DNA of 64,000 nucleotides, taken from positions 186,001-250,000 of the forward strand of contig JACJDG010000003.1 of assembly GCA_016432725.1 (NCBI GenBank). Reading direction: 5' to 3'. A program made the position numbers and the translations under genes. Positions within the stretch are counted from its first letter, which is position 1, and every line of letters starts with the position of its first letter. The stretch is from Streptomyces sp. DHE7-1. GTDB lineage: Bacteria > Actinomycetota > Actinomycetes > Streptomycetales > Streptomycetaceae. The notes under the pieces were generated by a model. That model ran no database searches. It saw nothing but the letters and a program-made list of their open reading frames with translations, and was not told where the DNA came from. Positions 1-8,434 of this stretch are shown here, piece after piece.

Positions 1-210
1 CGCAAGGTCGAGCGCCCGGTCAACCTGCTCGGCGATGGCGGCGGTCCGACCGTCGTCCGGCAGCTCCACGTGTTCGTGCCCATCCCGGGACGCCTGGCGA
101 TGGCCGACTTCGCCATCGCCACCGAGAACCTCCCCGAGTGGGACTCCTGCGTGGAGATCCTGGCCGAGGTCTGCCGGACCATCACCTTCGACACCGCCGC
201 CGCGGCCTGA
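1..210 (+). CDS. C-terminal end of an unrecognised protein (cut by window edge)
   Basis: An open frame runs from the first base to a TGA stop and gives 69 residues without a start codon, so the N-terminus lies outside the window. The visible part reads RKVERPVNLLGDGG, then a stretch that looks like a beta-strand (VVRQLHVFVPIPG), then MADFAIATENLPEWDSC and a hydrophobic final segment ending ITFDTAAAA. It has no signal peptide, membrane segment or catalytic motif that I recognise. The next gene starts 21 bases downstream on the same strand after a purine-rich ribosome site, so the two are probably co-transcribed and may act together. I do not assign a function. Confidence 0.6.
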   Translation, partial: RKVERPVNLLGDGGGPTVVRQLHVFVPIPGRLAMADFAIATENLPEWDSCVEILAEVCRTITFDTAAAA

Positions 211-231
211 CCGGGAGAGGGGACACCCATC

Positions 232-1671
232 ATGAAGATCGAGTACGGACTCAGCGCCCCCCTGCCCACCCTGGGCTTCGACGCAGGCCACGACAAGATC
301 GTCTTCAACGTCCAGAGCGAACTCGACATGTACACCACCAATCATCAGGACGCGATGAAAATCTGGGGGTGGGACCCGGCGGCACTACGCCCCGAAGACC
401 ACTACCGCATCGACCAGCTCCTGCGCATGTACGTGTTCCAGCGCAACCAGGTCATCAGCGCGCTACGCCGCCTGGACGGCGAGCTCGGCTTCTACGCGTT
501 CTCCGACGACCAGATCACGCAGGAGCTGGCAGGCTTCAAGGAGCTCCTGGCCAAGAAGATCGCCGAGCTTTCCAGGGAACTCGACCCGTCGGCCCTCACT
601 GACGAGGAACAGAAGCAGTTCCAGGCCGACCCTACGAAGTTCATCAGCGAGTGGATGGCGTTCCAGAGGGACACCGGCTTTCCCAAGTACGCAGGCGTGA
701 TCGCCTTCCAGCATCCCTCAGTCGCCCGCTACCTCGGCCCGATCCCGTCCCTCGCGATGGGCGGATACTCAGGGGAGGGCGTGTACTTCCGGCTCACGGA
801 CCGCAGTTATCCCCGGGAGTGGATCAAGGACGGGCGCCTGTACGACCTGATCGACACGGCGCTCGCCCTCCAGGCCGAACTCCAGCTGCAGTGCCTGCTC
901 ACCGACCGTGAGTTCACCCGCGTCATCCAGACCAGGGGCCAGGAGTTCGAGTACCTGAAGGCCGAGGCCGCCCGCAAGGCCGCGGCGGAGCAGGGCAGCA
1001 GCTTCTGGTCGGTGTTCGGGGACATTCTCGGTATCGTCTCGGCCGTGGCGGGCGTCCTCGCCCTGATCCCGGTGCTCACACCCGTCATGGGCCCGGTCGC
1101 GGCGGTCACCGCGATCGGCGCGCTCGGCGCCCACACCGTCGACGCCGCGATCAAGGGAGACTGGGACGCGGCAACGATCGTCGGGCTCGGCGCCGACGCG
1201 CTCGCGGCCCTGCCCGGTGTCGGCGCGGTCGCCAAGAGCCTCAAGGCAGGCAGAGCCGTCGTCAAGACGATCGGTACCGGCGCGAAGGCCAGCTACAAGG
1301 CCAGCGTCGGCGTCCGCAGGGCCGGACTCACCTTCCTGGCCGAGACCGGCGGCTCCGGGGCCTCCGACGCGACCAAGGTGTTCAACTACATCGGCACCAA
1401 GGGCGCCAAGGTCGTCGGCGCGACCGAGAAGGCGGGCAAACTCACCGGCAAGGTCCTCCAGGGCTCGGTCAACCTCTCCACCCAGATTCCGCTGGTCGTC
1501 GAGATGTCCACCGGCGCGGACATGGGTCAGGAGAAGAACGTCGCGGGCGGAGCCGCGCTGACCGCCAACTACGGCCAGACCATCGGCAGCTGGGGCACGG
1601 TCGGCACCGCCGCCCAGAAGGCCGGCACCGTCTCCCTGGCGACATTCGCCAAAATCATCGGACGGCGCTGA
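232..1671 (+). CDS. Conserved 479-aa protein, secretion-substrate-like architecture, function unknown
   Basis: The ATG start follows a GGGAGAGGGG ribosome site. Residues 1-250 are soluble and mostly helical, with many charged residues. Residues about 258-310 form a strongly hydrophobic Ala/Gly/Val-rich block (SVFGDILGIVSAVAGVLALI onward). This is followed by GADALAALPGVGAVAKSLKAG and a basic Gly/Ala/Lys/Val-rich C-terminal third. A helical N-terminus, a hydrophobic alanine-glycine middle and a PGVG-AVAKSLK-type linker are often seen in large actinobacterial WXG/LXG-type secreted proteins and polymorphic toxins, but no toxin domain or WXG motif is visible here. No signal peptide is seen. The role as an exported or membrane-active protein is inferred; it could equally be a phage-like or structural protein. 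Confidence 0.75.
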   Translation: MKIEYGLSAPLPTLGFDAGHDKIVFNVQSELDMYTTNHQDAMKIWGWDPAALRPEDHYRIDQLLRMYVFQRNQVISALRRLDGELGFYAFSDDQITQELAGFKELLAKKIAELSRELDPSALTDEEQKQFQADPTKFISEWMAFQRDTGFPKYAGVIAFQHPSVARYLGPIPSLAMGGYSGEGVYFRLTDRSYPREWIKDGRLYDLIDTALALQAELQLQCLLTDREFTRVIQTRGQEFEYLKAEAARKAAAEQGSSFWSVFGDILGIVSAVAGVLALIPVLTPVMGPVAAVTAIGALGAHTVDAAIKGDWDAATIVGLGADALAALPGVGAVAKSLKAGRAVVKTIGTGAKASYKASVGVRRAGLTFLAETGGSGASDATKVFNYIGTKGAKVVGATEKAGKLTGKVLQGSVNLSTQIPLVVEMSTGADMGQEKNVAGGAALTANYGQTIGSWGTVGTAAQKAGTVSLATFAKIIGRR

Positions 1672-1772
1672 CCCCACCCATCGACCGCGCGCACCCGCCT
1701 CCGCCGGACCCCCGGGGCGGCGGGCCGGGGCCTGCCCAGGACCCGCGCCGAAGCAGAAAACAGTGAGCAACC

Positions 1773-1979
1773 GTGACACACGGAGACCGCCCCCTCGCAC
1801 GCATCGCCCTCCTCAAAGCCGCCCTCGCCGCCCTGGGCGCGGCCTTCTTCATCATGGCCTTCCTCCTGCCCGCGGCCTGGGCCTACGCCATCGGCGCCCT
1901 CCTCCTCGCCGCCTCCGTCATCGTCGGCCGCCGACGGCGCCGGGAGCAGCCCGGCCCACCCCAGGGCGGACCTCGGTGA
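1773..1979 (+). CDS. Small two-helix membrane protein
   Basis: A GTG start gives 68 residues: a short basic N-terminus, two hydrophobic helices at about residues 12-30 and 34-51 (ALLKAALAALGAAFFIMAFL, then AWAYAIGALLLAASVIV), and an arginine-rich tail (GRRRRRE). The positive residues at both ends suggest a helical hairpin with both ends in the cytoplasm. The ribosome site is weak. It lies 100 bases after the 479-residue gene on the same strand. Codon use matches its neighbours, but no family is recognised and the function is unknown. Confidence 0.5.
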   Translation: MTHGDRPLARIALLKAALAALGAAFFIMAFLLPAAWAYAIGALLLAASVIVGRRRRREQPGPPQGGPR

Positions 1980-2129
1980 GACCACCGGCGCCGCCCTGCC
2001 CGGGAACACCGCCGAACACGCTGTCCACCGGCCGGGCCCCTCGGTAATTCGCTTGCCCTGGCTGCGGGACAACGCTGCACTGGGGCCGGACACCGCGCAG
2101 TCGCGGTGCCGATATCGGAGGAGGCCGCG

Positions 2130-3364
2130 GTGGCAATGGAGATCCGTTCAACGACCGATGAGGACCTCGAGGACTTCATCTCCACAGTCCATGCCGCGTT
2201 CGGGCGCTTTCCGGAAACCCCGATCGAAGGTGGTGGGCTCTGGTGGTCGGCGCTCGAGACGGACCGCTGTCTGCTCGCCGTGACGACCGACGGACGGCCT
2301 GTCGGCACCGCCGCCGCCTACTCCTTCGAGCTCACCCTGCCCGGTGAGACCCTGGTCCCGGCCGCCGGGGTGACCGCCGTCGGCGTCCTGCCGTCGCACC
2401 GGCGCCAAGGCGTACTCAGCGCGATGATGCGGCATCAGCTGGCCCAGGTGCGGGCCCGTGACGAATTCCTCGCCGTACTGCTGGCCTCTGAGGCCCCGAT
2501 CTACGGCAGGTTCGGCTATGGGCCTGCTACCTACACGGCGCGGCTGACGGTACCGCGCCATGAGGCTGCCCTCGCCGTTCCCCGGGCGCGCGGCGGAGTC
2601 GGCGCTCCCGCGACCGGCTCGGACGGCGGCTCCATCGAGGTACTCAGACGTGCCGAATGCGGACACATACTGGAAGAGGTCTACGACCGGTATCGCCGCT
2701 CACAGCCCGGCGCGCTGTCCCGACCGCACCGGTGGTGGACCTTGCGCGCAGGGCAGCCCCCGTCTCGCCGGCCCCACGGTATGTGGTCGTTCACCGCGAC
2801 ACCGAAGGGGTCCCCGACGGGTACGCCAGCTACGCGATCGAGTCCGGCACCCTCACGGTCGATGAGACCATCAGCACTGGCGACGCGGTCTTCACAGCCA
2901 TGGCCCGGTTCCTCCTCGGACACGACCTCGTCTCTCGGGTGGTGTTCAAACACGTCCCGCCCGATCACCCGCTACGCTGGCAGCTCTTGGACTTCCGCGC
3001 CGGTGAGGTGAGCGGCGACACCGACTGGCTCTGGGTCCGGCTGCTGGACATTCCGCGTGCTCTGACGGCGCGCGGCTGGTTCGTGGACGGCGAGCTCGTC
3101 CTCGACGTGGAAGACCCCTTCCTTGGCGAGCACGGCCGCTACCTGCTGACCGTCCAGGACGGCAAGGCCGACTGCGTTCCGACGGATCGGGAGCCCGACC
3201 TGTCCCTGGACGTGAGCGACCTCGGTTCGGTCTACCTCGGCGGCGTCGCCCCGAGCACGCTGGTGCGGGCAGGGCACATCCGGGCCCACCGCCTGGGCGC
3301 GGCAGCCCAGGCCGACGCACTCTTCCGCGCGGAGCGCTCCCCCCATTGCCTGCACTGGTTCTGA
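2130..3364 (+). CDS. Eis-like GNAT N-acetyltransferase (frameshift in sequence)
   Basis: GCN5-type acetyltransferase of the Eis family, whose members acetylate amine substrates such as aminoglycosides using acetyl-CoA. The GNAT core is clear: GVTAVGVLPSHRRQGVLSAMM is motif A with the acetyl-CoA loop, and IYGRFGYGPATY is a typical Eis stretch. The second GNAT half (YVVVHRDTEGVPDGYASY) and the C-terminal sterol-carrier-like domain (PDLSLDVSDLGSVYLGG) lie in another frame. One base is missing in the C run at 2757-2761; adding it gives an Eis-like protein of about 411 residues. GGAGGAGG at 2117-2124 supports the GTG start at 2130, with ATG 2136 as alternative. The family is certain; the natural substrate is not known. 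Confidence 0.85.
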
Positions 3365-3551
3365 CCACGCCCCCGCCGGTCGCATGTGGGTCGATCCAGG
3401 CACGCCGCAGGTTGGCGTTGCTCTGCTCTGGGCGAGCGCCCGTCGGGCAGCCGTCCCCACAGTGACCGGACGTCGGAGCATCGACTCAGTTTGACGCTTG
3501 ACGCGCCCGCTCTCGCCTCCCCTCGCGTGCGCAGGTCCCGTGCGAGTCCGT

Positions 3552-4301
3552 TCAGGGCCTGGGCGCGTCCAGCTTCGGCTTCCGCTTCACGTCGGTCACC
3601 TTCACGTCCTCCGCCTCCGGGGCCCCGAACGTTTCGACGATCGCCCCGCTGCTGGTGCCGGTGACCTCCAGAACCAAGTGGTCGCCCATGAAGCGCAGGT
3701 CGAGCCTTGCCCGTGGCGCGCCCGCGCGGTTCGGCATCTGGTGAATCCGCGACGCCGGGTAGTCCAGGTCCGTCAGCTGCTTCCGCATCGCCTGGTAGCT
3801 GGTCGTCTCCGTGTTGTCGAACGCCTCGCGGACCCGCTTTGCGTGCGCTCTACCGCTGCACTTCTCGGAGCCGGTCAGCGGCACCTCCTGGAGCGAGGGC
3901 TTGGCGCTGGACGGGGTCGACTCCGGCGGCTCGGGAGCGTCCGAAGGAAGTGGAACGGGAATGTCGCCGTCGGCGTTCGCGACCCCCGGTGGAGTCTCGC
4001 CCGGCCCGTATCTAGGTGCGGGCGCATTCTCCCAACCGGGCAGGTCCTCCGGCTCGGGCGGTGCACCATCACCCTTGTCGACGGCAGCGTCTGGGGCGCA
4101 CTCCAGCGTGACGCGGTTGATCAGCTCAAGGAACCGCATCTCCGGATCGTTTCGCGGAGCATCCAGCGGGGTCGTCGTCGCCGAGACGGCGCTGCCCGCG
4201 GGAGTTCGATCAGCGGCTGCATGCTGCGTTCCGCAGCCGGACAGGACGACGCAGCCGAGCGCGGCCACCAGAACAGGCTTCGAGAGGTATGTCGATCGCA
4301 T
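3552..4301 (-). CDS. Secreted lipoprotein, function unknown
   Basis: A 249-residue protein with a type II signal peptide: a hydrophobic stretch followed by the lipobox VVLSGC, with the lipidated Cys at residue 23. It should therefore be anchored on the outer face of the membrane. The middle is rich in Pro, Glu, Asp and Ser and is probably an extended linker. The C-terminal 55 residues (ARLDLRFMGDHLVLEVTGTSS onward) look like a small beta-rich domain. The same C-terminal stretch occurs again as a fragment at 59.9 kb. An in-frame upstream ATG at 4337 is possible, but the start at 4301 gives a normal signal peptide. No enzyme motif is visible. Confidence 0.8.
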   Translation of the reverse strand: MRSTYLSKPVLVAALGCVVLSGCGTQHAAADRTPAGSAVSATTTPLDAPRNDPEMRFLELINRVTLECAPDAAVDKGDGAPPEPEDLPGWENAPAPRYGPGETPPGVANADGDIPVPLPSDAPEPPESTPSSAKPSLQEVPLTGSEKCSGRAHAKRVREAFDNTETTSYQAMRKQLTDLDYPASRIHQMPNRAGAPRARLDLRFMGDHLVLEVTGTSSGAIVETFGAPEAEDVKVTDVKRKPKLDAPRP

Positions 4302-4486
4302 GCACGCAACATGCAGGAAGCCGATCACTGCCCACATGAGTACCCATACTCACCTCCAGCCGAGTAACTCACGCCGTACTCAACCCTGATGAGGGCCTCA
4401 TCCTGCGTCGCGGGCACACCAACGTCCCCCAGTTCGCCGGGAACGCCGCAGCTCACTTCTTCACGCGAGACCTGAAGTGAGCCCGG

Positions 4487-4523
4487 GCCGCCGGCCGACA
4501 GCGACTGCTGTCGGCCCGGCGGC
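4487..4523 (-). terminator. Strong hairpin downstream of the RsbW-like gene
   Basis: The arm GCCGCCGGCCGACAGC at 4487-4502 pairs with the right arm at 4507-4523 around the loop GACT, with a single bulged base. It lies about 110 bases past the stop of the minus-strand ATPase gene and before the lipoprotein start. It has no T-tract, which is usual for Streptomyces terminators. Confidence 0.65.
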
Positions 4524-4631
4524 CCCGCGGCAAGCATCGAAGGCAGGCCCGGGATCGCTACGGTGCTCTTGCTGCCCCGGGGGCAGCCCTCAGGGCAGGG
4601 GCCCTCGCCGGCCGACGCCGTGGACTGTCCG

Positions 4632-5138
4632 CTACAGGGGGTGGCGACCCGCGATGGCGCCGCCCGGGTCGTCCATCAGGGCGATGCGGGCCGTGATGCG
4701 CTTGCCGACCGGTTCCCGCTGGGCTTCGAAGCCCTGGCAGACTGCCATGACGATCTCCAGGCCGTGCTGCCCGACACGGCCGACGTCCGCGGCCCGGGCG
4801 ATGGGCAGCACCGGGTCGGAGTCCCACACCGCGACCTCGACAGTGCCTCCGGCGATCCGCAGGTCCAGCAGCACCGGTCCCGGAGCGTACTTGCGTGCGT
4901 TGGTGACCAGTTCGCTGACCACCAACTGGGTCAGATCCATGGCGCGCTCGGAGACCGGCAGGCCGTGGGAGGCCTGGACGCGGATGAGGAAGTCGGCGGC
5001 CAAGCGGCGCGCCTGAGCGATGACCGAGCCGTCCCCCTCCAGAGCCGCTGTGGCCTGCAAGGCCTGCTCGCCCGGCGTGCTGCCACTGGGACCCGCCGGC
5101 GTCGGCCGGATCGCGGTCATCTTCGATATCCCGTTCAC
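4632..5138 (-). CDS. RsbW-like ATP-binding regulator (HATPase_c_2, anti-sigma-factor type)
   Basis: A 168-residue protein with a GHKL/HATPase fold as in RsbW/SpoIIAB serine kinases and the many single-domain Streptomyces ATPases. The N-box is VVSELVTNARKYAPGP, the G1 box is VAVWDSDPVLP and the G2-like box is GQHGLEIVMAVC. There is no transmembrane or sensor domain, so it acts in the cytosol, probably by binding or phosphorylating an anti-sigma antagonist or sigma factor. No sigma factor or antagonist gene lies beside it, so it is an orphan. The first 20-30 residues are low-complexity; the GTG at 5138 and the ATG at 5120 are both possible starts. Confidence 0.85.
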   Translation of the reverse strand: MNGISKMTAIRPTPAGPSGSTPGEQALQATAALEGDGSVIAQARRLAADFLIRVQASHGLPVSERAMDLTQLVVSELVTNARKYAPGPVLLDLRIAGGTVEVAVWDSDPVLPIARAADVGRVGQHGLEIVMAVCQGFEAQREPVGKRITARIALMDDPGGAIAGRHPL

Positions 5139-5602
5139 AGTTCCCGCGATTACCCCCTCCGACAGGAATGATGCCCGGCGGGCCGAATTACCCTGGGGCG
5201 GGTGAGCCAGCCGGCTGGTTGCTGACCTCTCACGCCGCGGTCACCGCCTTCGCCTCTGCCCGTTCCGTCCACGCGGTCAGATCGGTATGTGCGGACCAAC
5301 CCGCCGTTCGTGTGCGTGAGGCGGTCCAGCCGCTGGGCGAAGCGTGTCCGCACATCGCGCCGATTACCGCCGACTACCACGGATCAGCCTCTTGCCCTCG
5401 CTCGAATCACCGGCCAACGACGTTCCCGCTGTTGCCTCCCGGTGCTGCCGGCGGTGGCACCGCAGGCACGCGAGAGGGTCCGCTCCGTGCAGCCCTACCG
5501 GGCCCCCTTGGAGCCTCCACGGGCGCCCGGACCCACCGGCCACGAGAGCCGCCGCAGGACCGGTGTCGCCGACCAGTGGCCGCCTGCTGCGATGCAGCAG
5601 GA
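5139..5602. other. Gene-poor stretch between the ATPase gene and the LacI gene
   Basis: No open frame here has a recognisable protein or a good ribosome site. It should hold the promoters for the leftward ATPase gene and perhaps the rightward lacI gene. I see no clear promoter hexamers or terminator. Confidence 0.4.
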
Positions 5603-5636
5603 TGGAAGCGACGGGAACGTGCAGAGAGCGCTTCCA
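5603..5636 (+). promoter_or_regulatory. Dyad upstream of the LacI gene, candidate autoregulatory site
   Basis: TGGAAGCG at 5603-5610 is repeated inverted as CGCTTCCA at 5629-5636. The right half also sits in GAGAGCGCTTCC (5624-5635), an imperfect palindrome centred on CG in the style of LacI-family operators. It ends about 50 bases before the lacI start codon, a normal place for autoregulation. It could instead be only an RNA hairpin. Confidence 0.45.
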
Positions 5637-5686
5637 TGCCGTTGTCGCTCGTGAAGTAGGGTGACGACGCGAAAGGAGCGTGAGCA

Positions 5687-6679
5687 GTGCGAGAGCAGGT
5701 CACCATGGCGGACGTCGCACGGGTCGCCGGCGTATCGACCGCTACGGTTTCCTATGTCCTGTCCGGCAAGCGGCCTGTCTCCCCGGTGACGCGTGCGGCG
5801 GTCGAGGCCGCCATCGCCGACCTCGGGTTCGCCGTGAACACCGCGGCGCGCAGCCTGAGGACCGGACGCTCCAGCCTGGTGGCGCTGATCGTGCCCGACA
5901 TCGCCAACCCGTTCTTCGCGCAGCTCGCGGCCACGCTCCAGGAGGAACTCCGCGGCCTGGGCATGCACGTCGTCGTCTGCAACACCCGGGCCGACCGCGA
6001 GGAGGAGCGGGCGCTGCTGGCGGAGGCCGTGCAGCAGCGCTTCGCCGGGGTGGTGATCACTCCGTTCCGGCTGCTGCCCAAGGATCTGGACACCCTGTCG
6101 AGGGCCGGCGTCCCGACCGTCGTGAGCGCGGATGTGCCCTTCGGGGCGGTCGATCAGGTGACGCCCGACGCCAGGGCCGCGACCCGGCAGGCGCTGGAGC
6201 GTGTGACCGCCGCGAAACGTCGCCGCATAGCGGTGATCGCCGGGCCTCGGGACGCCACCGGCGGCGACCCCCGTCTGGAGCTTCTGCGTGCACTCGCCCG
6301 CCAGTTCGGCACCTCCCTGCCGGGAGCGCTCGTGGTGCGCGGCGAGCACACCCGGGAGGCGGGGGCCGCCGGGTTCGCCGAGCTGATGAGCCGGCGCTAC
6401 CCGCCGGACGCGGTGTTCTGCTCCAACGACGTGATCGCGGTCGGCGCGCTGGACAAGGCTCGCGAGCTCGGCATCGACGTACCCGGCGACGTGGCTCTGG
6501 TGGGTCACGACGACGCCTCCTTCGCCTCATTGGTGCGGCCGCAGCTGACGACGATTCGCTATCCCGCGGAGGATGTCGGCCGCGCGGCCGCCCAGCTGCT
6601 CAGGGAGCGTTTCGACGGACGGCGCGTACCCAAGACCGTCCGCGTGAAGGCCGAGTTCGTCGCACGGGCCTCGGTCTGA
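5687..6679 (+). CDS. LacI-family transcriptional regulator of the galactoside locus
   Basis: A 330-residue LacI/GalR repressor of standard length. Residues 6-30 form the helix-turn-helix (MADVARVAGVSTATVSYVLSG), followed by the hinge region VNTAARSLRTGRS that inserts into the operator minor groove. Residues 65-330 are a periplasmic-binding-protein-like sugar-sensing domain starting LVALIVPDIANPFFAQLA and ending with the usual ASFASLVRPQLTTIRYP and VPKTVRVKAEFVAR segments. The GTG start follows AAAGGAG. It lies next to a sugar ABC transporter and galactosidase genes on the same strand, so it very likely represses them until a galactoside-derived sugar binds. The actual inducer cannot be read from the sequence. 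Confidence 0.93.
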   Translation: MREQVTMADVARVAGVSTATVSYVLSGKRPVSPVTRAAVEAAIADLGFAVNTAARSLRTGRSSLVALIVPDIANPFFAQLAATLQEELRGLGMHVVVCNTRADREEERALLAEAVQQRFAGVVITPFRLLPKDLDTLSRAGVPTVVSADVPFGAVDQVTPDARAATRQALERVTAAKRRRIAVIAGPRDATGGDPRLELLRALARQFGTSLPGALVVRGEHTREAGAAGFAELMSRRYPPDAVFCSNDVIAVGALDKARELGIDVPGDVALVGHDDASFASLVRPQLTTIRYPAEDVGRAAAQLLRERFDGRRVPKTVRVKAEFVARASV

Positions 6680-6749
6680 GCGGTGCACGCCCGCCGAGGC
6701 GTCCTACCCACCCCGACACCACACCGCCGTGACCCGGCGCCCACCGTAG

Positions 6750-6763
6750 CGTAATCGATTGCG
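6750..6763 (+). promoter_or_regulatory. Candidate LacI operator before the transporter operon
   Basis: CGTAATCGATTGCG is a 14-base palindrome with one mismatched pair, centred on CG as LacI-family operators are. It lies between lacI and the binding-protein gene, about 215 bases upstream of that start. It is the best candidate site for the adjacent LacI protein. Confidence 0.65.
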
Positions 6764-6978
6764 CCTGACGAGAGTGACGTGCGACGCATGCTCATCGGCA
6801 CGGTGAAATCGCAGGTCATGATGTGTTTGTGGGCTCGTTTTCGATCCCGTCGAGTGCGTCACGAAGTGGACTCGGTGCAGGAAATTTTCGCCTGACCTGT
6901 TGACTTCTGTGGATTCCCGTTGTGAAGGTTGCCGCCATTGCTTGTCGGAGCGGGACAACCGGTGCAAGGAGCAACCTC

Positions 6979-8355
6979 ATGGCGATACGCGAGCGCACTT
7001 CATCCCTGATCAGACGGTCGCTGGTCAGGCGCTGCATGATCGGCGCGGCGGTCATGGCACTCGCCATGACGACCGGCTGCGGCAGCGGTGGCGGCGGAGA
7101 GGACGACGCCGCGGCAGGCTCGTCCTGCAAGCCGTCCTCCGGCAAGGTGACACTGCAGTACTGGTCGTGGGTCCCCGGCATGCAGAAGGCCGTGGACCTG
7201 TGGAACAGCGAGCACCCCGACGTGCAGGTCAAGCTGAAGACCACCCCGGCCGGCAACGCGGGCACCTACCAGAACATGTCCAACGCCCTGAAGGCCGGCA
7301 ACGCCCCCGATCTCGGCCAGATCGAGTACGACTCACTGGCGAGTTTCCGTCTCAAGGACGGGCTGCGCGACATCGCCAAGTGCCCCGGAGTGAACGCCGC
7401 CCAGAGCAAGTTCGTCGACTGGACGTGGTCGCAGGTCGGCTTCGGAGCCAACGGCAAGGACGGCATCTGGGCAGTCCCCCAGGACACCGGCCCGATGGCG
7501 TTGTTCTACCGCAAGGACATCTTCGACAAGCTCGGTCTGAAGGCCCCCAAGACGTGGGACGAGTACGCGGCCGACGCGGTCAAGATCAAGAAGGCCGGCA
7601 AGTACATCACGCACTACTCGCAGACCGACCCGAACTGGTTCACCGGCCTGCTGTGGCAGAACAAGGCCACCATGTTCCAGCGCAGCGGCGACTCCTGGAA
7701 GGTCACGGTCGACCGGCCCGAGAGCCGGCAGGTCGCCGACTACTGGCAGAAGCTGATCGACGACAAGCTCGTCGCCACCGACCTGCAGGGCTTCTCGCCC
7801 GCGCTGTACAAGTCCTGGAACGACGGCGAGGTCGTCACCTGGATCAGTGCGGCCTGGGGCTACAGCACCATCCGCGACAACGCCAAGTCCACGGCGGGCA
7901 AGTGGGCAGTGGCCCCCATGCCGCAGTGGCACCCGGGCGACCAGCAGGCCGGCAACTGGGGCGGCTCGACCACGGCCGTGCTCTCCGGCAGCAAGCACCC
8001 CGCGGAGGCGGCCCAATTCGCGCTGTGGCTCAACAGTGACCCCAAGGCACTGGAGATCCTCAACCGTGAGGGTGGTCTCTATCCGGCCGCGAAGGGGGGA
8101 CTTGACCTCCCGGCACTGAAGCAGCCGGTCGACTTCTACGGCAAGCAGCGGATCTTCGACGTCTTCGCCAAGGCATCGGCCAACGTGGACAACGGCTTCA
8201 CCTGGGGGCCGACGATGACCGACACGTACCGCTTCATCAGCGACGGCACCGCGGGCGCCGTCGGCGGCAAGGGCACGCTGGCCGACGTACTGAAGCAGAC
8301 CCAGTCCCAGAGCGTGGAGTCGCTGCGCAAGCAGTCCCTCGACGTGACCGGCTGA
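6979..8355 (+). CDS. Sugar ABC transporter substrate-binding lipoprotein
   Basis: A 458-residue extracytoplasmic solute-binding protein of family 1 (carbohydrate uptake CUT1). It has an arginine-rich N-terminus, a hydrophobic helix and the lipobox MTTGC with Cys 34 as the lipid anchor. The mature part has CUT1 landmarks: VTLQYWSWVPGMQKAVDLWN near the start, DTGPMALFYRKDIFDKLGLKAPKTWDEY, and GGSTTAVLSGSKHPAEAAQFALWL. AAGGAG precedes the ATG at 6979; an earlier in-frame GTG would put about 19 extra residues before the signal peptide and is less likely. It heads the transporter operon. Given the alpha- and beta-galactosidases downstream, its ligand is probably a galactoside oligosaccharide (inferred). 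Confidence 0.93.
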   Translation: MAIRERTSSLIRRSLVRRCMIGAAVMALAMTTGCGSGGGGEDDAAAGSSCKPSSGKVTLQYWSWVPGMQKAVDLWNSEHPDVQVKLKTTPAGNAGTYQNMSNALKAGNAPDLGQIEYDSLASFRLKDGLRDIAKCPGVNAAQSKFVDWTWSQVGFGANGKDGIWAVPQDTGPMALFYRKDIFDKLGLKAPKTWDEYAADAVKIKKAGKYITHYSQTDPNWFTGLLWQNKATMFQRSGDSWKVTVDRPESRQVADYWQKLIDDKLVATDLQGFSPALYKSWNDGEVVTWISAAWGYSTIRDNAKSTAGKWAVAPMPQWHPGDQQAGNWGGSTTAVLSGSKHPAEAAQFALWLNSDPKALEILNREGGLYPAAKGGLDLPALKQPVDFYGKQRIFDVFAKASANVDNGFTWGPTMTDTYRFISDGTAGAVGGKGTLADVLKQTQSQSVESLRKQSLDVTG

Positions 8356-8385
8356 CCCGGTCGTCCCCACCCCGGAGCGTCCCCG

Positions 8386-8409
8386 CCGCCCCCACCGCGG
8401 CGGGGGCGG
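8386..8409 (+). terminator. Intra-operon stem-loop between binding-protein and permease genes
   Basis: CCGCCCCC at 8386-8393 pairs perfectly with GGGGGCGG at 8402-8409 around an 8-base loop. In sugar ABC operons such a stem between the binding protein and the permeases often stabilises the upstream mRNA or causes partial termination, so the binding protein is made in excess. There is no T-tract, so attenuation is more likely than full termination. Confidence 0.5.
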
Positions 8410-8434
8410 TCCCCTCCCTGCCGAAGGCCCTCTC

